A DNA stretch of 64,000 nt, from the NCBI GenBank assembly GCA_030323305.1, contig CP106741.1, positions 3,464,001-3,528,000 of the forward strand, written 5' to 3'. This DNA is from Paenibacillus sp. CC-CFT747 (GTDB taxonomy: Bacteria > Bacillota > Bacilli > Paenibacillales > NBRC-103111). The notes under the pieces were generated by a model. It searched no databases. It saw only the letters and a list, made by a program, of their open reading frames with translations, and was not told the DNA's origin. Positions within the stretch are counted from its first letter, which is position 1, and every line of letters starts with the position of its first letter. This document shows, one piece after another, positions 9,101 to 19,000 of this stretch. The position numbers and the translations under genes were made by a program.

Positions 9101-10729
9101 CTGGCTGCGGTTTCCGTTACCTCGGAGAAGCTCGCCGACGAGGCCGTTCAGGCCGCTAAGCTGGCAAGTGCCTCGGTGGGAACCGATAAGCTTCAAGATA
9201 AGGCCGTGACGGCCGACAAGCTGGCGGATAACTCCGTGACGGGCGATAAGATTGGAAAGCGTTCCGTTGACACGTCCAAACTGGCCGATCAGTCTGTCAC
9301 CGTTAGTAAGCTGGCCGATGGCTCAGTTATAGCCTCCAAACTGGCGGACGGCTCGGTGACCGAAGCGAAGCTGGCGGAACAGTCCGTGACGGCCTCTAAG
9401 CTGGCTTTCGGCTCCGTAACGGAATCCGCTATATCCGACGATTCCGTTACGGCTTCCAAGCTGACGGATGGCTCGGTTTCCGAAGCCAAGCTGGTTGACG
9501 GGGCCGTAACGGAAGAAAAGCTTGCGTATCAGTCCGTTTCTGAGACGAAGCTGACGGATGCCGCCGTGACCACAATCAAGCTGGCCGATGGCTCGGTTAT
9601 AGCCTCCAAGCTGGTGGACGGCTCGGTAACCGAAGCGAAGCTCGAGGATCAGTCCGTGACAGCCTCGAAGCTGGCTTTCGGCTCTGTAACGGAATCCGCT
9701 ATATCCGACTATTCCGTGACGGTTTCCAAGCTGACGGATGGCTCGGTTTCCGAAGCCAAGCTGGTTGACGGGGCCGTAACGGAAGAAAAGCTTGCGTATC
9801 AGTCCGTTTCCGAGACGAAGCTGACGGATGCCGCCGTGACCACAATTAAGCTGGCCGATGGCTCGGTGACCGAAGCGAAGCTCGAGGATCAGTCCGTGAC
9901 GGCCTCGAAGCTGGCATCGGGTTCCGTTACGGAAGCTGTTCTGGCTGAGGCCTCAGTGACCGCCTCGAAGCTGGCCGATGCGTCGATCAGTGAATCCAAG
10001 CTGGCGGACGGCTCGGTGACCCAAGCGAAGCTGGCGGAACAGTCCGTAACGGCCACGAAGCTGGCATCGGGTTCTGTAAAGGAAGCCGCTCTGGCAAAGG
10101 CTTCGGTGACGGCCGCGAAGCTGGCATCGGGCTCCGTCACGGAAGCCGCTCTGGCTGAGGCCTCGGTGACCGCCACGAAGCTGGCCCCTGGATCGGTGAC
10201 CGAGGCCGCATTGTCCGACGCTTCCGTAACCGCCACGAAGCTGGCCCCTGACTCGGTGACCGAAGCCGCATTAGCCGACGCTTCGATTACCGCCGCGAAG
10301 CTGGCCGACTCTGCGGTCGGCTCCCGCCAGCTGGCGCCGGGCTCGATCCAGGCGCATCATCTGGCCCCCGAGCTTCTGGTTCGGCCGCAGGCAGAGCCTG
10401 CAGCGCGGCCGTCGAAAGCCTCGGCTAAAGCTCTAGCCTCCGCGGTAAGGACCATCGATGCACAGGCAGGCAGCCTGCAGCAGTTCGGCGTTCAGCCATT
10501 CCGTTTTCTGGCACAGGACGAGAGGATCGAAGTCGTTATTCCGTTCGGGAAGGCTTATCCCGATGCGGAGTATGCCATTACGGCGATGACGAGCCACCCT
10601 TCCTGCTATGCCGTCCTCAAAGCCCGCGAGCCGGAGAGAGCGATCATTGAAGTCATCCGCGCCCGGTTTAGTCCGGATTTCGAAGCCATCCTGACCTGGA
10701 TCTCCATCGGGGTGTCCCCCGGCAAATAA
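5784..10729 (+). CDS. Giant decapeptide-repeat protein, putative spore-surface fibre (one suspected frameshift)
   Basis: About 1,648 residues after adding one G to GGG at 8655-8657; the repeat phase continues exactly across the repaired site, so the two open frames are one gene. Layout: about 110 residues of charged, Pro/Glu-rich sequence starting MKKRNG with no signal peptide or membrane segment; about 140 tandem 10-residue repeats, consensus (S/A)VTxxKLADG, with a more varied first half (xHL and KIKPG forms) and a very uniform second half; then an Ala-rich linker and a roughly 85-residue beta-rich C-terminal domain ending near ILTWISIGV. Similar SVTxxKL repeats occur in phage tail fibres, suggesting a beta-structured, possibly trimeric fibre. 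Repeats supply one or two Ser/Thr each, candidate O-glycosylation sites. The sigma-K promoter and the neighbours suggest a spore-surface role; this is inference. Confidence 0.85.
6120..10360 (+). repeat. About 140 tandem 30-bp coding repeats
   Basis: Each 30-bp unit encodes one decapeptide of the (S/A)VTxxKLADG type. DNA identity between units is moderate in the first 2.5 kb and high after about 8.4 kb. The unit length is constant, with very few breaks of phase, which allowed the single missing base near 8656 to be located. Confidence 0.95.
9310..9860 (+). repeat. 270-bp segmental duplication inside the repeat array
   Basis: Nine successive decapeptide units are duplicated nearly exactly with an offset of 270 bases; for example CTTGCGTATCAGTCCGTTTC occurs at 9521 and again at 9791. 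A few synonymous and missense differences show that the copies are not an exact assembly echo. This indicates recent unequal recombination and predicts length variation between strains. Confidence 0.9.
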
Positions 10730-10817
10730 CCATCAGCCGGGATCGCCCCACTCCTTCTCTTCCTCCCTTTGTAAGGGATACGACAGTTTTCATATTCCAC
10801 CCTATCCTAAGGAAACG

Positions 10818-10842
10818 ACGCCTGCCCAAGCAGGCGTTTTTC
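10818..10842 (+). terminator. Rho-independent terminator after the repeat-protein gene
   Basis: CGCCTGC/GCAGGCG stem (7 bp plus an A-T pair) with a four-base loop, then five T residues. Confidence 0.88.
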
Positions 10843-10903
10843 CCGTTTTTCCATTCCAGCCCGGATGACCTGTACGAATGCCGTTGCACATAGGGCTCCG
10901 GTA

Positions 10904-10912
10904 CATACAATG
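10904..10912 (+). promoter_or_regulatory. Weak sigma-K-like -10 element before the glycosyltransferase genes
   Basis: CATACAATG resembles CATANNNTA except for the last base, and no AC lies at the expected distance (GC occurs at 16 bases). It follows the terminator and precedes the first GT2 start by 37 bases, so a promoter is expected here, but the match is poor. Confidence 0.25.
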
Positions 10913-10948
10913 GGTTAAACCAAGGCACAAATCCGGGAGGTGGTAAAT

Positions 10949-11696
10949 ATGGCGTTACCGCGCACAAGCAGGAGCAATAAGGCCCGGACCGACCTGACGA
11001 ATCCCTCCAAGCCCAAGGTTTCCGTCATCATTCCCGTCATGAATGAGGCCCGGACGCTGGCTTCTGTTATCCGGGAAGCCCGCAAGGTGAACAAGAATAC
11101 CGAGGTCATCGTCATCTTAAACGGCTCAACCGACGGCTCGGGCCGTTTGGCGCGAAAGATGGGGGCCCGGGTTATTACGTTTGACAAGCCGCTTGGCCAC
11201 GATGTGGGACGGAGCATTGGGGCTAAAGAAGCCAAGGGAGACATTCTGCTTTTTACGGATGGGGATATCTTGCTGCCGGGTTCTTCCCTGCGTCATCTGG
11301 TTCGTGCTGTAGAGAAGGGGACGGATGTTGCTTTAAACAAATACAACGGCCCGAGAGGAAGGAAAAAGTGCACGGGGTCATTCTCGCCAAGCATGCCTTG
11401 AATGCCTTTTTGTCCATGCCCAAGCTGAAGGGGCTTCTCTGACGGCCATTCCGCACGCAATGAGCCGCAAGGCGGCCGAAACGATAGGCTTCGAACATCT
11501 GGCGGTCCCGCCCAAAGCCCAGGCCATAGCCGCGCATAAAGGGTTAACCATTCGGGCGGTCCGATATTATGACGTAGGAAAGACCAATCCGCGCAAATCG
11601 AGAGGCCGTAAAGATCCGCTGACTGCCCTTATTATCGGGGACCATTTGGAAGCCATTGATTACCTGCTTCGCCATACGAACCCGCGGGGGATTTGA
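10949..11696 (+). CDS. GT2 family glycosyltransferase (two suspected frameshifts)
   Basis: About 249 residues after adding one A at 11363-11367 and one G at 11430-11433; both repairs are supported by alignment with the paralog that follows. Family 2 features: [11 protein letters not shown] at the N-terminal Rossmann strand, [10 protein letters not shown], then DGD as the metal-binding DxD-type motif ([12 protein letters not shown]). The C-terminal part has [13 protein letters not shown], shared with the next protein. No membrane segment. ATG 10949 follows a good ribosome site. It is probably the first gene of the glycosylation operon; donor and acceptor cannot be inferred. Confidence 0.82.
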
Positions 11697-11727
11697 CCGA
11701 TTTGAATCGGCTGAGGGAGATGGTGAA

Positions 11728-12769
11728 ATGAAGGGGAGCAGCGGGAAGGTGAGGAGGAGATCCTCTGGGGGAAGGGGCAGAAGGAAGCTTTCGATGGCTG
11801 TCCGCGCTTACCGGGCAGGCCGGCGGTACGGGGCCAAATTCATAAAGGAACGGCTCGGCCATGAAACCCCGAAGGCGGTCATGAACCGCTATTGGAACGA
11901 ATGGAAGGGAAGGAGAACCCGAACGTTGTCAAGAGAGTCGTCCCGACAACTGGCGCGAAGATTCTTCCGTGGCTTCTGCAAGGAGAGTGGAGAACGGTAC
12001 CGTCCCTGGCTTCCTTTTCCGGGTAGAAGCAAGGTCGGGATCGTGCTATGCATACGAAATGAAAAAAACGGTGGAGCGGGTACTAAACGAACTGGACCGG
12101 CTGCCCTTTCATGAAATCATCGCCGTCGTAAACGGAAGCACCGACGGAAGTTTCGAGAAGATCAGGAAGCACCGTGCCGGGGTAACGATTCTTCATTATG
12201 AAGAGCCCTTGGGTCATGATGTGGGCCGGGCTATAGGGGCAAGGGTATCCACGTCGGATATTTTGCTATTTGCAGACGGGGACTTGCCGATTCGTGCGGA
12301 GAAGCTGCTGCACTTCGTCGAAGAGATTGAAAAAGGAGCGGATGTAGCCCTTAACGACATTACGCCGTACCTCCGGCCATTTAGCCGCAGGGACGCCGTT
12401 TCCACGGTAAAGGAATTTGTGAACCGCGCCCTCGGCCGTCCGGACCTTATGGCCAATTCCCTCACCGCCGTCCCCCATGCGCTTTCCCGAAAGGCGCTGG
12501 AACGAATAGGAGCGGCTGCTTTGGCTGTACCTCCCTTGGCCCAGGTAATCGCCATACAGTCCGGTCTTCGAATTAAAGCCCCGGCCAGCGTCAACATTAT
12601 CCGGGGAAATCGGAGAAGAGCCTCCAATTCCGGTCATCTTAATCCCGTGTCCCGGCTTATTGCCGGAGATCACCTGGAGGCCCTGCATCGGGCCCTTCAT
12701 AAGAGCGGGAGCCGTCTGCACTACAAAGACCACATGAGAAGACGCGAATATGCGGAGGTGGGGAGATGA
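11728..12769 (+). CDS. GT2 family glycosyltransferase with a basic N-terminal extension (one suspected frameshift)
   Basis: Paralog of the preceding GT2 with about 105 extra, strongly basic residues at the N-terminus (AYRAGRRYGAKFIKERLG near its middle). The frame changes at the A7 run 12062-12068. One A too many would fix it, but alignment of NEKKTVERVL with [10 protein letters not shown] of the paralog favours two missing A residues, giving about 347 residues. Catalytic-fold motifs: GIVLCIRNE, VVNGSTDGS, LLFADGDLP, SLTAVPHALSRKA. The stop overlaps the next start (ATGA), so the genes are coupled. Confidence 0.8.
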
Positions 12770-13521
12770 CGGATTTACCGAAGACGAGCATTATCATCCC
12801 GACCTATAACGGACTGGAGCTGTTGATCGAATGCATAACGGCTATAAGGGCTTATACCCCGGAGCCATACGAGTTGATCGTAGTCGATAACGGCTCTGAA
12901 GACGGCACGGTAAAGTTTTGCCGCCAGGAGAAGATCCGGTTCGTCTCCCTGCCCGTGAACAAAGGCTTCCCTGCCGCCTGCAATCTGGGACTGCGAATAG
13001 CAACGGGGGACGCTCTGCTTCTCCTGAATAATGACATTGTGGTGACGCACCATTGGCTTGAGAACATGCTGGCCTGCTTGTACAGCGACGAAACGGTCGG
13101 CATCGTCGGGCCCTGCTCCAACATCGTGAGCGGGATTCAGCAGCGGCCCGCCGACTATGCGGATCTGGAGCAGTATCATGCGCTGGCGGCGGCCCGCGCT
13201 TCCGACCCCGGGCAATGGCAGCAGGTGGAGCGTCTCGTCGGCCTGTGCCTTTTGTTCAAGCGGGAGCTGATGGAGAAGATCGGAGTGCTTGACGAGCGAT
13301 TCTCTCCCGGACATTACGAGGATGATGATTATTGCTACCGCGCCAGAAGAGCCGGCTACCGGTTAATGCTGGCGGGGGATGTGTCGGTCCACCATCACGG
13401 AAGCGCGAGCTTCTCTAAGCTGGACAAGAAAAGGCTCGGTCAAATCGTACACCGGAACCGCGATGCGTTCATCAAAAAGTGGGATCTGGATCCGCGCCAA
13501 TTCATACAGAAAGAAGGGTAG
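12766..13521 (+). CDS. GT2 family glycosyltransferase, rhamnosyltransferase-like
   Basis: Intact, 251 residues. Typical GT2 layout: SIIIPTYNGLELLIECI, VVDNGSEDGT, GFPAACNLGL, LLLNNDIVV as the DxD-type site, and a later HYEDDDYCYRARRAGYRL segment matching the ED acceptor-side motif. The family includes many rhamnosyltransferases (WbbL-like), and rhamnose genes lie nearby, so dTDP-rhamnose is a reasonable donor, but this is inference. It overlaps the previous gene by four bases and rmlA begins four bases after its stop. Confidence 0.9.
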   Translation: MTDLPKTSIIIPTYNGLELLIECITAIRAYTPEPYELIVVDNGSEDGTVKFCRQEKIRFVSLPVNKGFPAACNLGLRIATGDALLLLNNDIVVTHHWLENMLACLYSDETVGIVGPCSNIVSGIQQRPADYADLEQYHALAAARASDPGQWQQVERLVGLCLLFKRELMEKIGVLDERFSPGHYEDDDYCYRARRAGYRLMLAGDVSVHHHGSASFSKLDKKRLGQIVHRNRDAFIKKWDLDPRQFIQKEG

Positions 13522-13525
13522 TCCA

Positions 13526-14240
13526 TTGAAAGGAGTCATACTGGCTGGAGGGAAGGGAACACGGCTGCACCCCGCGACTAGCCTGCTCAACAAGCATCTG
13601 CTGCCTGTGGGGAAATATCCGATGATCCATTACGGCATCCGGAAGCTGGCCGAAGCCGGGATTAAGGAAATCATGCTCGTGATCGGCAAACACAGCGCCG
13701 GCCGGTTCATCGATTACTTGGGAACGGGCTCGGAGTGGGGGTAAGCCTCACCTACCGGATCCAGGAGGAAGCGGGCGGGATTGCCCATGCCCTTTCCCTG
13801 GCGGACGGCTTCATCCGGCCGGGGAGAACTTAGTCGTCCTTCTCGGGGATAACCTCTTTGAAGACTCTTTGAAGGATCAGCTTTCGGAATACGAAAGGCA
13901 GGGCGGAGGAGCCCGCGTCATGCTGAAGGAGGTCGACAATCCCCGGCGGTACGGCGTTCCGGTCCTGTTGAACGGTCAGATTCTTTTTATAGAAGAGAAG
14001 CCCAAAACCCCCAAAAGCCGTTACTCCGTCACCGGTATTTATATGTATGATTACGGGGTGTTTGACGTGATTAAGCGGATTCGGCCATCCGACCGGGGAG
14101 AGCTCGAAATTACGGATGTCAACAATATTTACGCAGTGGAAGGTACGCTCCACTACGGCATTCTGAACGGATGGTGGACCGATGCCGGAACCCACCGTTC
14201 CATTCACGAAGCGGCGGCCCGTCTGTTAGACACAGATTAA
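13526..14240 (+). CDS. rmlA: Glucose-1-phosphate thymidylyltransferase (two suspected frameshifts)
   Basis: First enzyme of dTDP-L-rhamnose synthesis: glucose-1-phosphate + dTTP to dTDP-glucose. About 238 residues after adding one G at 13737-13741 and one at 13821-13824. The TTG start at 13526 is preceded by GAAGGGTAG, and the protein begins with the nucleotide-binding motif KGVILAGGKGTRLHP, then NKHLLPVGKYPMIHYGI. The repaired middle gives EAGGIAHALSLADGF and LLGDNLFED; later motifs include FIEEKP and ITDVNNIY. It is on the short side, lacking the C-terminal extension of long RmlA forms, like spore-associated SpsI. Confidence 0.85.
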
Positions 14241-14254
14241 TAGGAGGTGAGCCC

Positions 14255-15602
14255 ATGCCCTTGGCCAAAAGGCAGGGAGCGACAGCCGTCCGAAAGGCAT
14301 CCTCAAGAGGCTCCCGTACCAAAAGCCGATCGCGCGGCTCGTCAGGCGGGCGGGGAAACTGCAGGCCCGGTTTAAGAAAATGCAGAGGAAATATGCGAAG
14401 CTGAAGAAAAAGTACCGGCTTATCCGGTCCATTCCGCCCGGAACGACGGATCGTTATATGTACGAGGCCACCGTGTTTGCCCACGCTTACGACTTTACTC
14501 CTGACGAGCTGAGGGCGAGCCTGGCGGCCGGCTCCCAGGCGCCGCATGGACCTTACCGGACCGCCTTATGGTTCCTGCCCTACTTCGAAACCCCCTTCTA
14601 TGGAGGGATGCATACCATCCTCCGGTTTGCCGACTTCCTTCAAAGAAGGTACGGCATCCGCAGCTCCTTTGCGATCGTAGGAATGAAGGACACCAGCCCG
14701 ATTTCGGCATCCATCCAAAAAGCGTTCCCGGGCCTTGCCGGCAATCCCGTCTATCCGCTGCCGAATATTTACCGGTTCGACGGACTGCCCGACCATGATC
14801 TCGGAATCTGTACGCTGTGGACCACCGCCTATTCTCTGCTCAAATTCAACCGGGTCCGCCGGAAGCTGTACTTTATGCAGGACTACGAACCTTATTTCTA
14901 CCCTTCCGGCTCCACCAGCTCCCAGGTGATGGCCACCTACCGGTTCGGCTTTGACGGCATCTGCAACACCCCAGCACTTCTGGCAAGCTACGAGGAGCAC
15001 GGCGGCCGGGGGCGGCCTTTACTCCGGCGGTGAACCGGGCGATTTTCTACCCGGATCCGGCGCTCCGGGAGGCGCAGTCCCCGGGCCGGCTGTTCTTCTA
15101 TGCCCGTCCCGGTACCGCGCGAAACTGCTTCGAGCTGGCGGCGGCCGCCTTGAGGAAGCTGAAGGAAACCTTAGGAGGGAAGGTCGACATCGTGAGCGCG
15201 GGGGCCGAATGGGACGTTACCCGGTATGGTCTTCAGGGCATTGTCCGCCATCTGGGTATGCTTCCTTACGAGCAGACCGGTCAGCTGTACCGGACCTGCC
15301 GGGCCGGTCTCGCTCTGATGTCCACCCGGCATCCCTCATATCCGCCCCTGGAGCTGATGGCTTGCGGAAGCCTGGTGGTGACGAACAACAACGAGTGGAA
15401 CCATTGGCTGTTCCGGCACGGGGAGAACTGCCTTCTCTCGGAGCCGAGCGCCACCTGCCTGTATGAATCGCTATATCATGCCGTTACCAATCGGGAACTG
15501 CGCGAAAGAATTACGACACGAGCGTTGGAGTACATCCGGCAGGAACATTCCCATTGGGATGGCGAGCTTCAGAGGACCGCCGAGGCCCTGTCGATCCACT
15601 AA
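14255..15602 (+). CDS. WsaF-like glycosyltransferase (two suspected frameshifts)
   Basis: About 449 residues after adding one A at 14267-14270 and one G at 15008-15012. A basic, Lys-rich N-terminus (residues 1-60) precedes a GT-B enzyme: N-terminal domain with WFLPYFETPFYGGMHTILR, then a C-terminal domain with RLFFYARPGTARNCFELA and PLELMACGSLVVTNNN, the nucleotide-sugar binding helix. The first motif resembles WsaF, the S-layer glycan rhamnosyltransferase of Geobacillus stearothermophilus, so a rhamnosyl transfer role fits the rml genes beside it. ATG 14255 follows TAGGAGGTGAG. The family call is from memory of the motif. Confidence 0.78.
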
Positions 15603-15619
15603 CCGCAAGGAGGAGACCG

Positions 15620-16720
15620 ATGAACGCCATACGCCATCAATGGAAGCGGGGGCGCCGGCACGGAAGGAGAGCAGGCCGTGCCGACGGGTTCCGTCTCGGC
15701 CGCTGCGAAGGAGCTCTCACCCACATCCCCGAAACGCCGGTGAATGGCCGGGATGTCCATGTGCTGTATGTCCGGGAAGGCTTCGAGGCGATCGACAGCG
15801 GAATAGAGGCGGCGCTGCGCCGGCTGGTCCGGGACGTCACGTCGGTGAGCGCGACGGAAGAGATCGCCGGGCTCGCTTCCCACCTCCGTCCCGACCTGGT
15901 GCTGGTGCTGAACGCAACCCGCTTCCCGGTGGAGCAGGCTGATCGCCTCCGGGACATGGGGATTCTTACCGCCGTATGGTTTCTCGACGATCCTTACCGG
16001 ATGGATTGGGATGTGCAGCTGGCTGCTCATTACGACTACGTGTTTACCAATGAAATCAGCTGTGTCTCCCCTTTTCAGGAGGCGGGTTCTCCCCGGGTCT
16101 TCTATCTTCCGCTTGCGGTTCATCCGGCCGTCTATTACCCGAGAAGGATGGAGCCGGCCTACCGGTCGGATGTTTGCTTCATCGGGACGGCGTTTGCGAA
16201 CCGCCGGGCGTTCTTTGACCGGCTGGCCCCTTACCTTGCGGGGAAGAAAGTGTTCATCTCCGGCTGGTATTGGGATCGCCTGGCGCGCTACGACCTGCTG
16301 AAGAGCAGCATCCGGCAGGATAAGCTGCGGGAAGGCACCTGGCTGTCGGCGGAGGAGACGGCCAAGTATTACAACGGGGCCAAAATCGTCATCAACCTGC
16401 ACCGGGAGGACAGCGCGGAAGAAACGATCAACAGCCGGGGAATTCCCGCCTTGTCGATCAATCCGCGGACGTTCGAAATCAGCGGCTGCGGGGTGCTGCA
16501 GCTGACTGACGACCGGGAGGAGCTTCACCGGATGTATACCGGCGGCCAGGACCTGGTCACCTACCGCAATCCGGAGGATTTGGCGGCGAAGCTGGACTAC
16601 TACCTGTCCCGGGATGAGGAGCGGCTCGAGCTTGCCGTCCGGGGCTTGGTCCGGACGCGCTCCCGGCATACGTATCTTCACCGCATGACGGAGCTCCTGT
16701 CCGCGGTATGGGGAGGCTGA
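15620..16720 (+). CDS. CgeB-like glycosyltransferase, paralog 1
   Basis: Intact, 366 residues, start ATG 15620 behind AAGGAGGAG. Residues 10-32 have Gly at every fourth position (GRRHGRRAGRADGFRLGRCE). The rest is the CgeB/DUF3880 type with a GT-B C-terminal half: AVWFLDDPYRMDW, SDVCFIGTAFANR, YYNGAKIVINLHR, SINPRTFEISGCG, and a final RHTYLHRMTELL segment. CgeB of B. subtilis affects the outermost spore crust; members are presumed glycosyltransferases but substrates are not established. The first of three tandem copies, it is separated from the next by three bases. Confidence 0.88.
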   Translation: MNAIRHQWKRGRRHGRRAGRADGFRLGRCEGALTHIPETPVNGRDVHVLYVREGFEAIDSGIEAALRRLVRDVTSVSATEEIAGLASHLRPDLVLVLNATRFPVEQADRLRDMGILTAVWFLDDPYRMDWDVQLAAHYDYVFTNEISCVSPFQEAGSPRVFYLPLAVHPAVYYPRRMEPAYRSDVCFIGTAFANRRAFFDRLAPYLAGKKVFISGWYWDRLARYDLLKSSIRQDKLREGTWLSAEETAKYYNGAKIVINLHREDSAEETINSRGIPALSINPRTFEISGCGVLQLTDDREELHRMYTGGQDLVTYRNPEDLAAKLDYYLSRDEERLELAVRGLVRTRSRHTYLHRMTELLSAVWGG

Positions 16721-16723
16721 AGC

Positions 16724-17871
16724 ATGGGGAGAAGCAAGGAAGGAAGCCGGCAGGCGCGGAGGGCTGCCCGCGCTCATGAGCTCGGCCTAAGGCTGGGGCG
16801 GCAGGCGGGAGAGGAGATGGGCAGAAGACTGGCCCGGTTGGAAGCCGTGATTGGACAAATCACTGCACCGGCCGTCATCCGCTCGGATTGGCGGGTCCTG
16901 TACGTTACATCCGGCATGGAAGAACCTTATTCCAGCCTGGATTCCGCTGCCATCGATGCGCTGGGCGGCATGGTGCGGGAACTCGGCGTTATCGCGCCCA
17001 GCCGGGAAACGGCAGCGGAGGCCGTCCGCTTTGAGCCGGATCTTGTGCTCGTTCTAAGCGGAATTAAGCTTCCGGTCAAGCAGGCTGCTCTGATGCGAAG
17101 CCTCGGCCTGCGGACCGCGGTTTGGTTTACCGACGATCCTTACTATACCGACTGGACCGTCCGCATTGCCCCTCATTATCGCCATGTCTTTACCCAGGAG
17201 CTGGGCTGTGTCCCTTTCTATCGAGGTCTTGGCTGCGAAGACGTCCGGTACTTGCCGCTCGGCATGAACCCGAAGACGTTTCATCCGAGGAGAAGCGGGG
17301 CCCGTCATCATACGGACGTCTGTTTCATCGGCAACGCCTTCGCCAACCGGATAACCCTGTTTCGAACGCTTGCTCCCCGCCTGGCAGGCAGGCGCTGGCT
17401 TATTTCCGGCCTCTGGTGGCGCCGGATGAAGGGCTACCGGAAGTACCGCGATCACCTCAGAACCGACGGCTGGCTGTCTCCCGGGGAGACGGCTCTGTAC
17501 TACAGCGGAGCCCGAATGGTCATTAACCAACACCGGGCATTCAACGAAAAAAGATTAATTTCAATCGGGTAGGCGTGGAGGCGCTGTCCGTTAATCCGCG
17601 GACGTTCGAAATCAGCGGCTGCGGGGTACTGCAGCTGACCGACCGGCGGGCGGATCTCCCATCGTGCTACACGCCAGGCGTGGAGATCGAAACCTACGGA
17701 TCCGCTGAAGAATTAGGGGATAAAATCCAGTATTACCTGAAGCATGAGGACGAACGAAATGAGATGGCCCGCCGGGCTCTCATCCGCACGCTTCAGGAGC
17801 ATACGTACGCCAGCCGGCTGCAGCGCCTGCTGGAAGCGGTGGGAGGGTTCTCCAATGAAAGTCAACCGTAA
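16724..17871 (+). CDS. CgeB-like glycosyltransferase, paralog 2 (one suspected frameshift)
   Basis: About 382 residues after adding one A in the A6 run at 17547-17552, which restores NEKKINFNRVGVEALSVNP. The N-terminus has a shorter Gly-every-fourth segment (GLRLGRQAGEEMGRRL). Conserved motifs: AVWFTDDPYYTDW, TDVCFIGNAFANR, YYSGARMVINQHR, SVNPRTFEISGCGVLQLTD. Compared with paralogs 1 and 3 it has a longer N-terminal linker. It overlaps paralog 3 by 17 bases. Confidence 0.84.
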
Positions 17872-18987
17872 ATCAGCCGGACTCTCCCGTTACCGGGAAG
17901 CAGGGAGGAAGGACGGCCTCCTGGCGGGCCGGGAGCAGGGAATCCGGCTTGGAGGGTGCGCCGCCATTACCCGGGAGCTGGGGAGAAAGTTTTCCCTCGT
18001 CTCCCTTTAAAGGTGCTCTACGTCTCGCCGGGGGTGGGCGTACCCTACTCCGCCCTAGACCAGGGGATTGCAGGGGCGCTTCGCGGGCAGGTTCAGGAGG
18101 TGCGGGAATGCTCGGCCTTCGGGAATGTGGCGGAGGAAGCCGCGGCTTGGAAGCCGGATCTCCTGTTCGTGCTGAACGGATTCAACCTACCCCTTGGCCA
18201 GCTTGACGAGATTCGCCGGGGAGGAACCGCCACGGCCGTCTGGTTCGTGGACGATCCGTATTTTACCGACTGGACGGCGGGCCTTGCCCCTCATTATGAC
18301 TACATCTTTACCCAAGAGCGCAATTGCGTGGAGCTGTACCAGTCGCTCGGCTGCCGGAACGTCCATTTTCTGTCCGTACCGGCCGACCCTTCCGTCTATT
18401 ATCCGCGCAAGCCGGACATCGCTTATCTTTCGGACGTTTGCTTTATCGGAACGGCCTTCGGGAACCGGCTTGCTTTTATCGATCAGGTGGCACGTTATCT
18501 TTCGACCAAGAATCTGGTTCTCTCCGGCTGGTGGTGGAACCGGCTGAAGAACTACAAGCTGCTGAAGTCCAAAATACGCAAAGATAAGCTGAAACGGGGA
18601 AGCTGGCTTTCGCCGGAGGAAACGTCGAGCTATTACAACGGCGCCAAGATCGTCATCAACCTGCACCGGGCGGCTGTCGAGAAGGAGCAGACCTTCAACC
18701 TCCGGGGCATCCCGGCCTTGTCGGTTAATCCCCGCACGTTTGAAATCGCCGGAACAGGAGCGTTCCAGCTGTCGGACATCCGGGAGGATCTCCCCCAGTA
18801 CTACCGGGATGGGCAGGAAATCGCCACGTACTCCACCCCGCAAGAGCTTGCCGAGAAGATCGAATACTACCTCACCCATGAGGAGGAACGGAGAAGAGCC
18901 GCCCTCAACGGATTCCGGCGCACGATAATGGAGCATACTTACCCGGATCGGATCCGGACGATACTGGAACGGATCACCCGTTCTTAA
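17855..18987 (+). CDS. CgeB-like glycosyltransferase, paralog 3 (one suspected frameshift)
   Basis: About 377 residues after adding one G in the G4 run at 17980-17983, which gives TRELGEKVFPRLPLKVLYVS. ATG 17855 lies inside the end of paralog 2. Residues 17-33 show Gly at every fourth position (GRKDGLLAGREQGIRLG). Motifs: AVWFVDDPYFTDW, SDVCFIGTAFGNR, YYNGAKIVINLHR, SVNPRTFEIAGTGAFQLSD. Divergence between the three copies is substantial outside these motifs, so the triplication is old and each copy may act on a different sugar. Confidence 0.84.
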
Positions 18988-19000
18988 GGAGGGATGAAGC

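Noticed and set aside
6120..10360. Regular 30-bp periodicity that could suggest a CRISPR array
   Set aside because: The period has no unique spacers, lies within one long coding frame, and each unit translates to the same decapeptide.
5784..10729. Prophage tail fibre
   Set aside because: Repeats are fibre-like, but no capsid, tail, lysis, integrase or terminase genes are nearby, and the gene has a sporulation promoter and spore-type neighbours.
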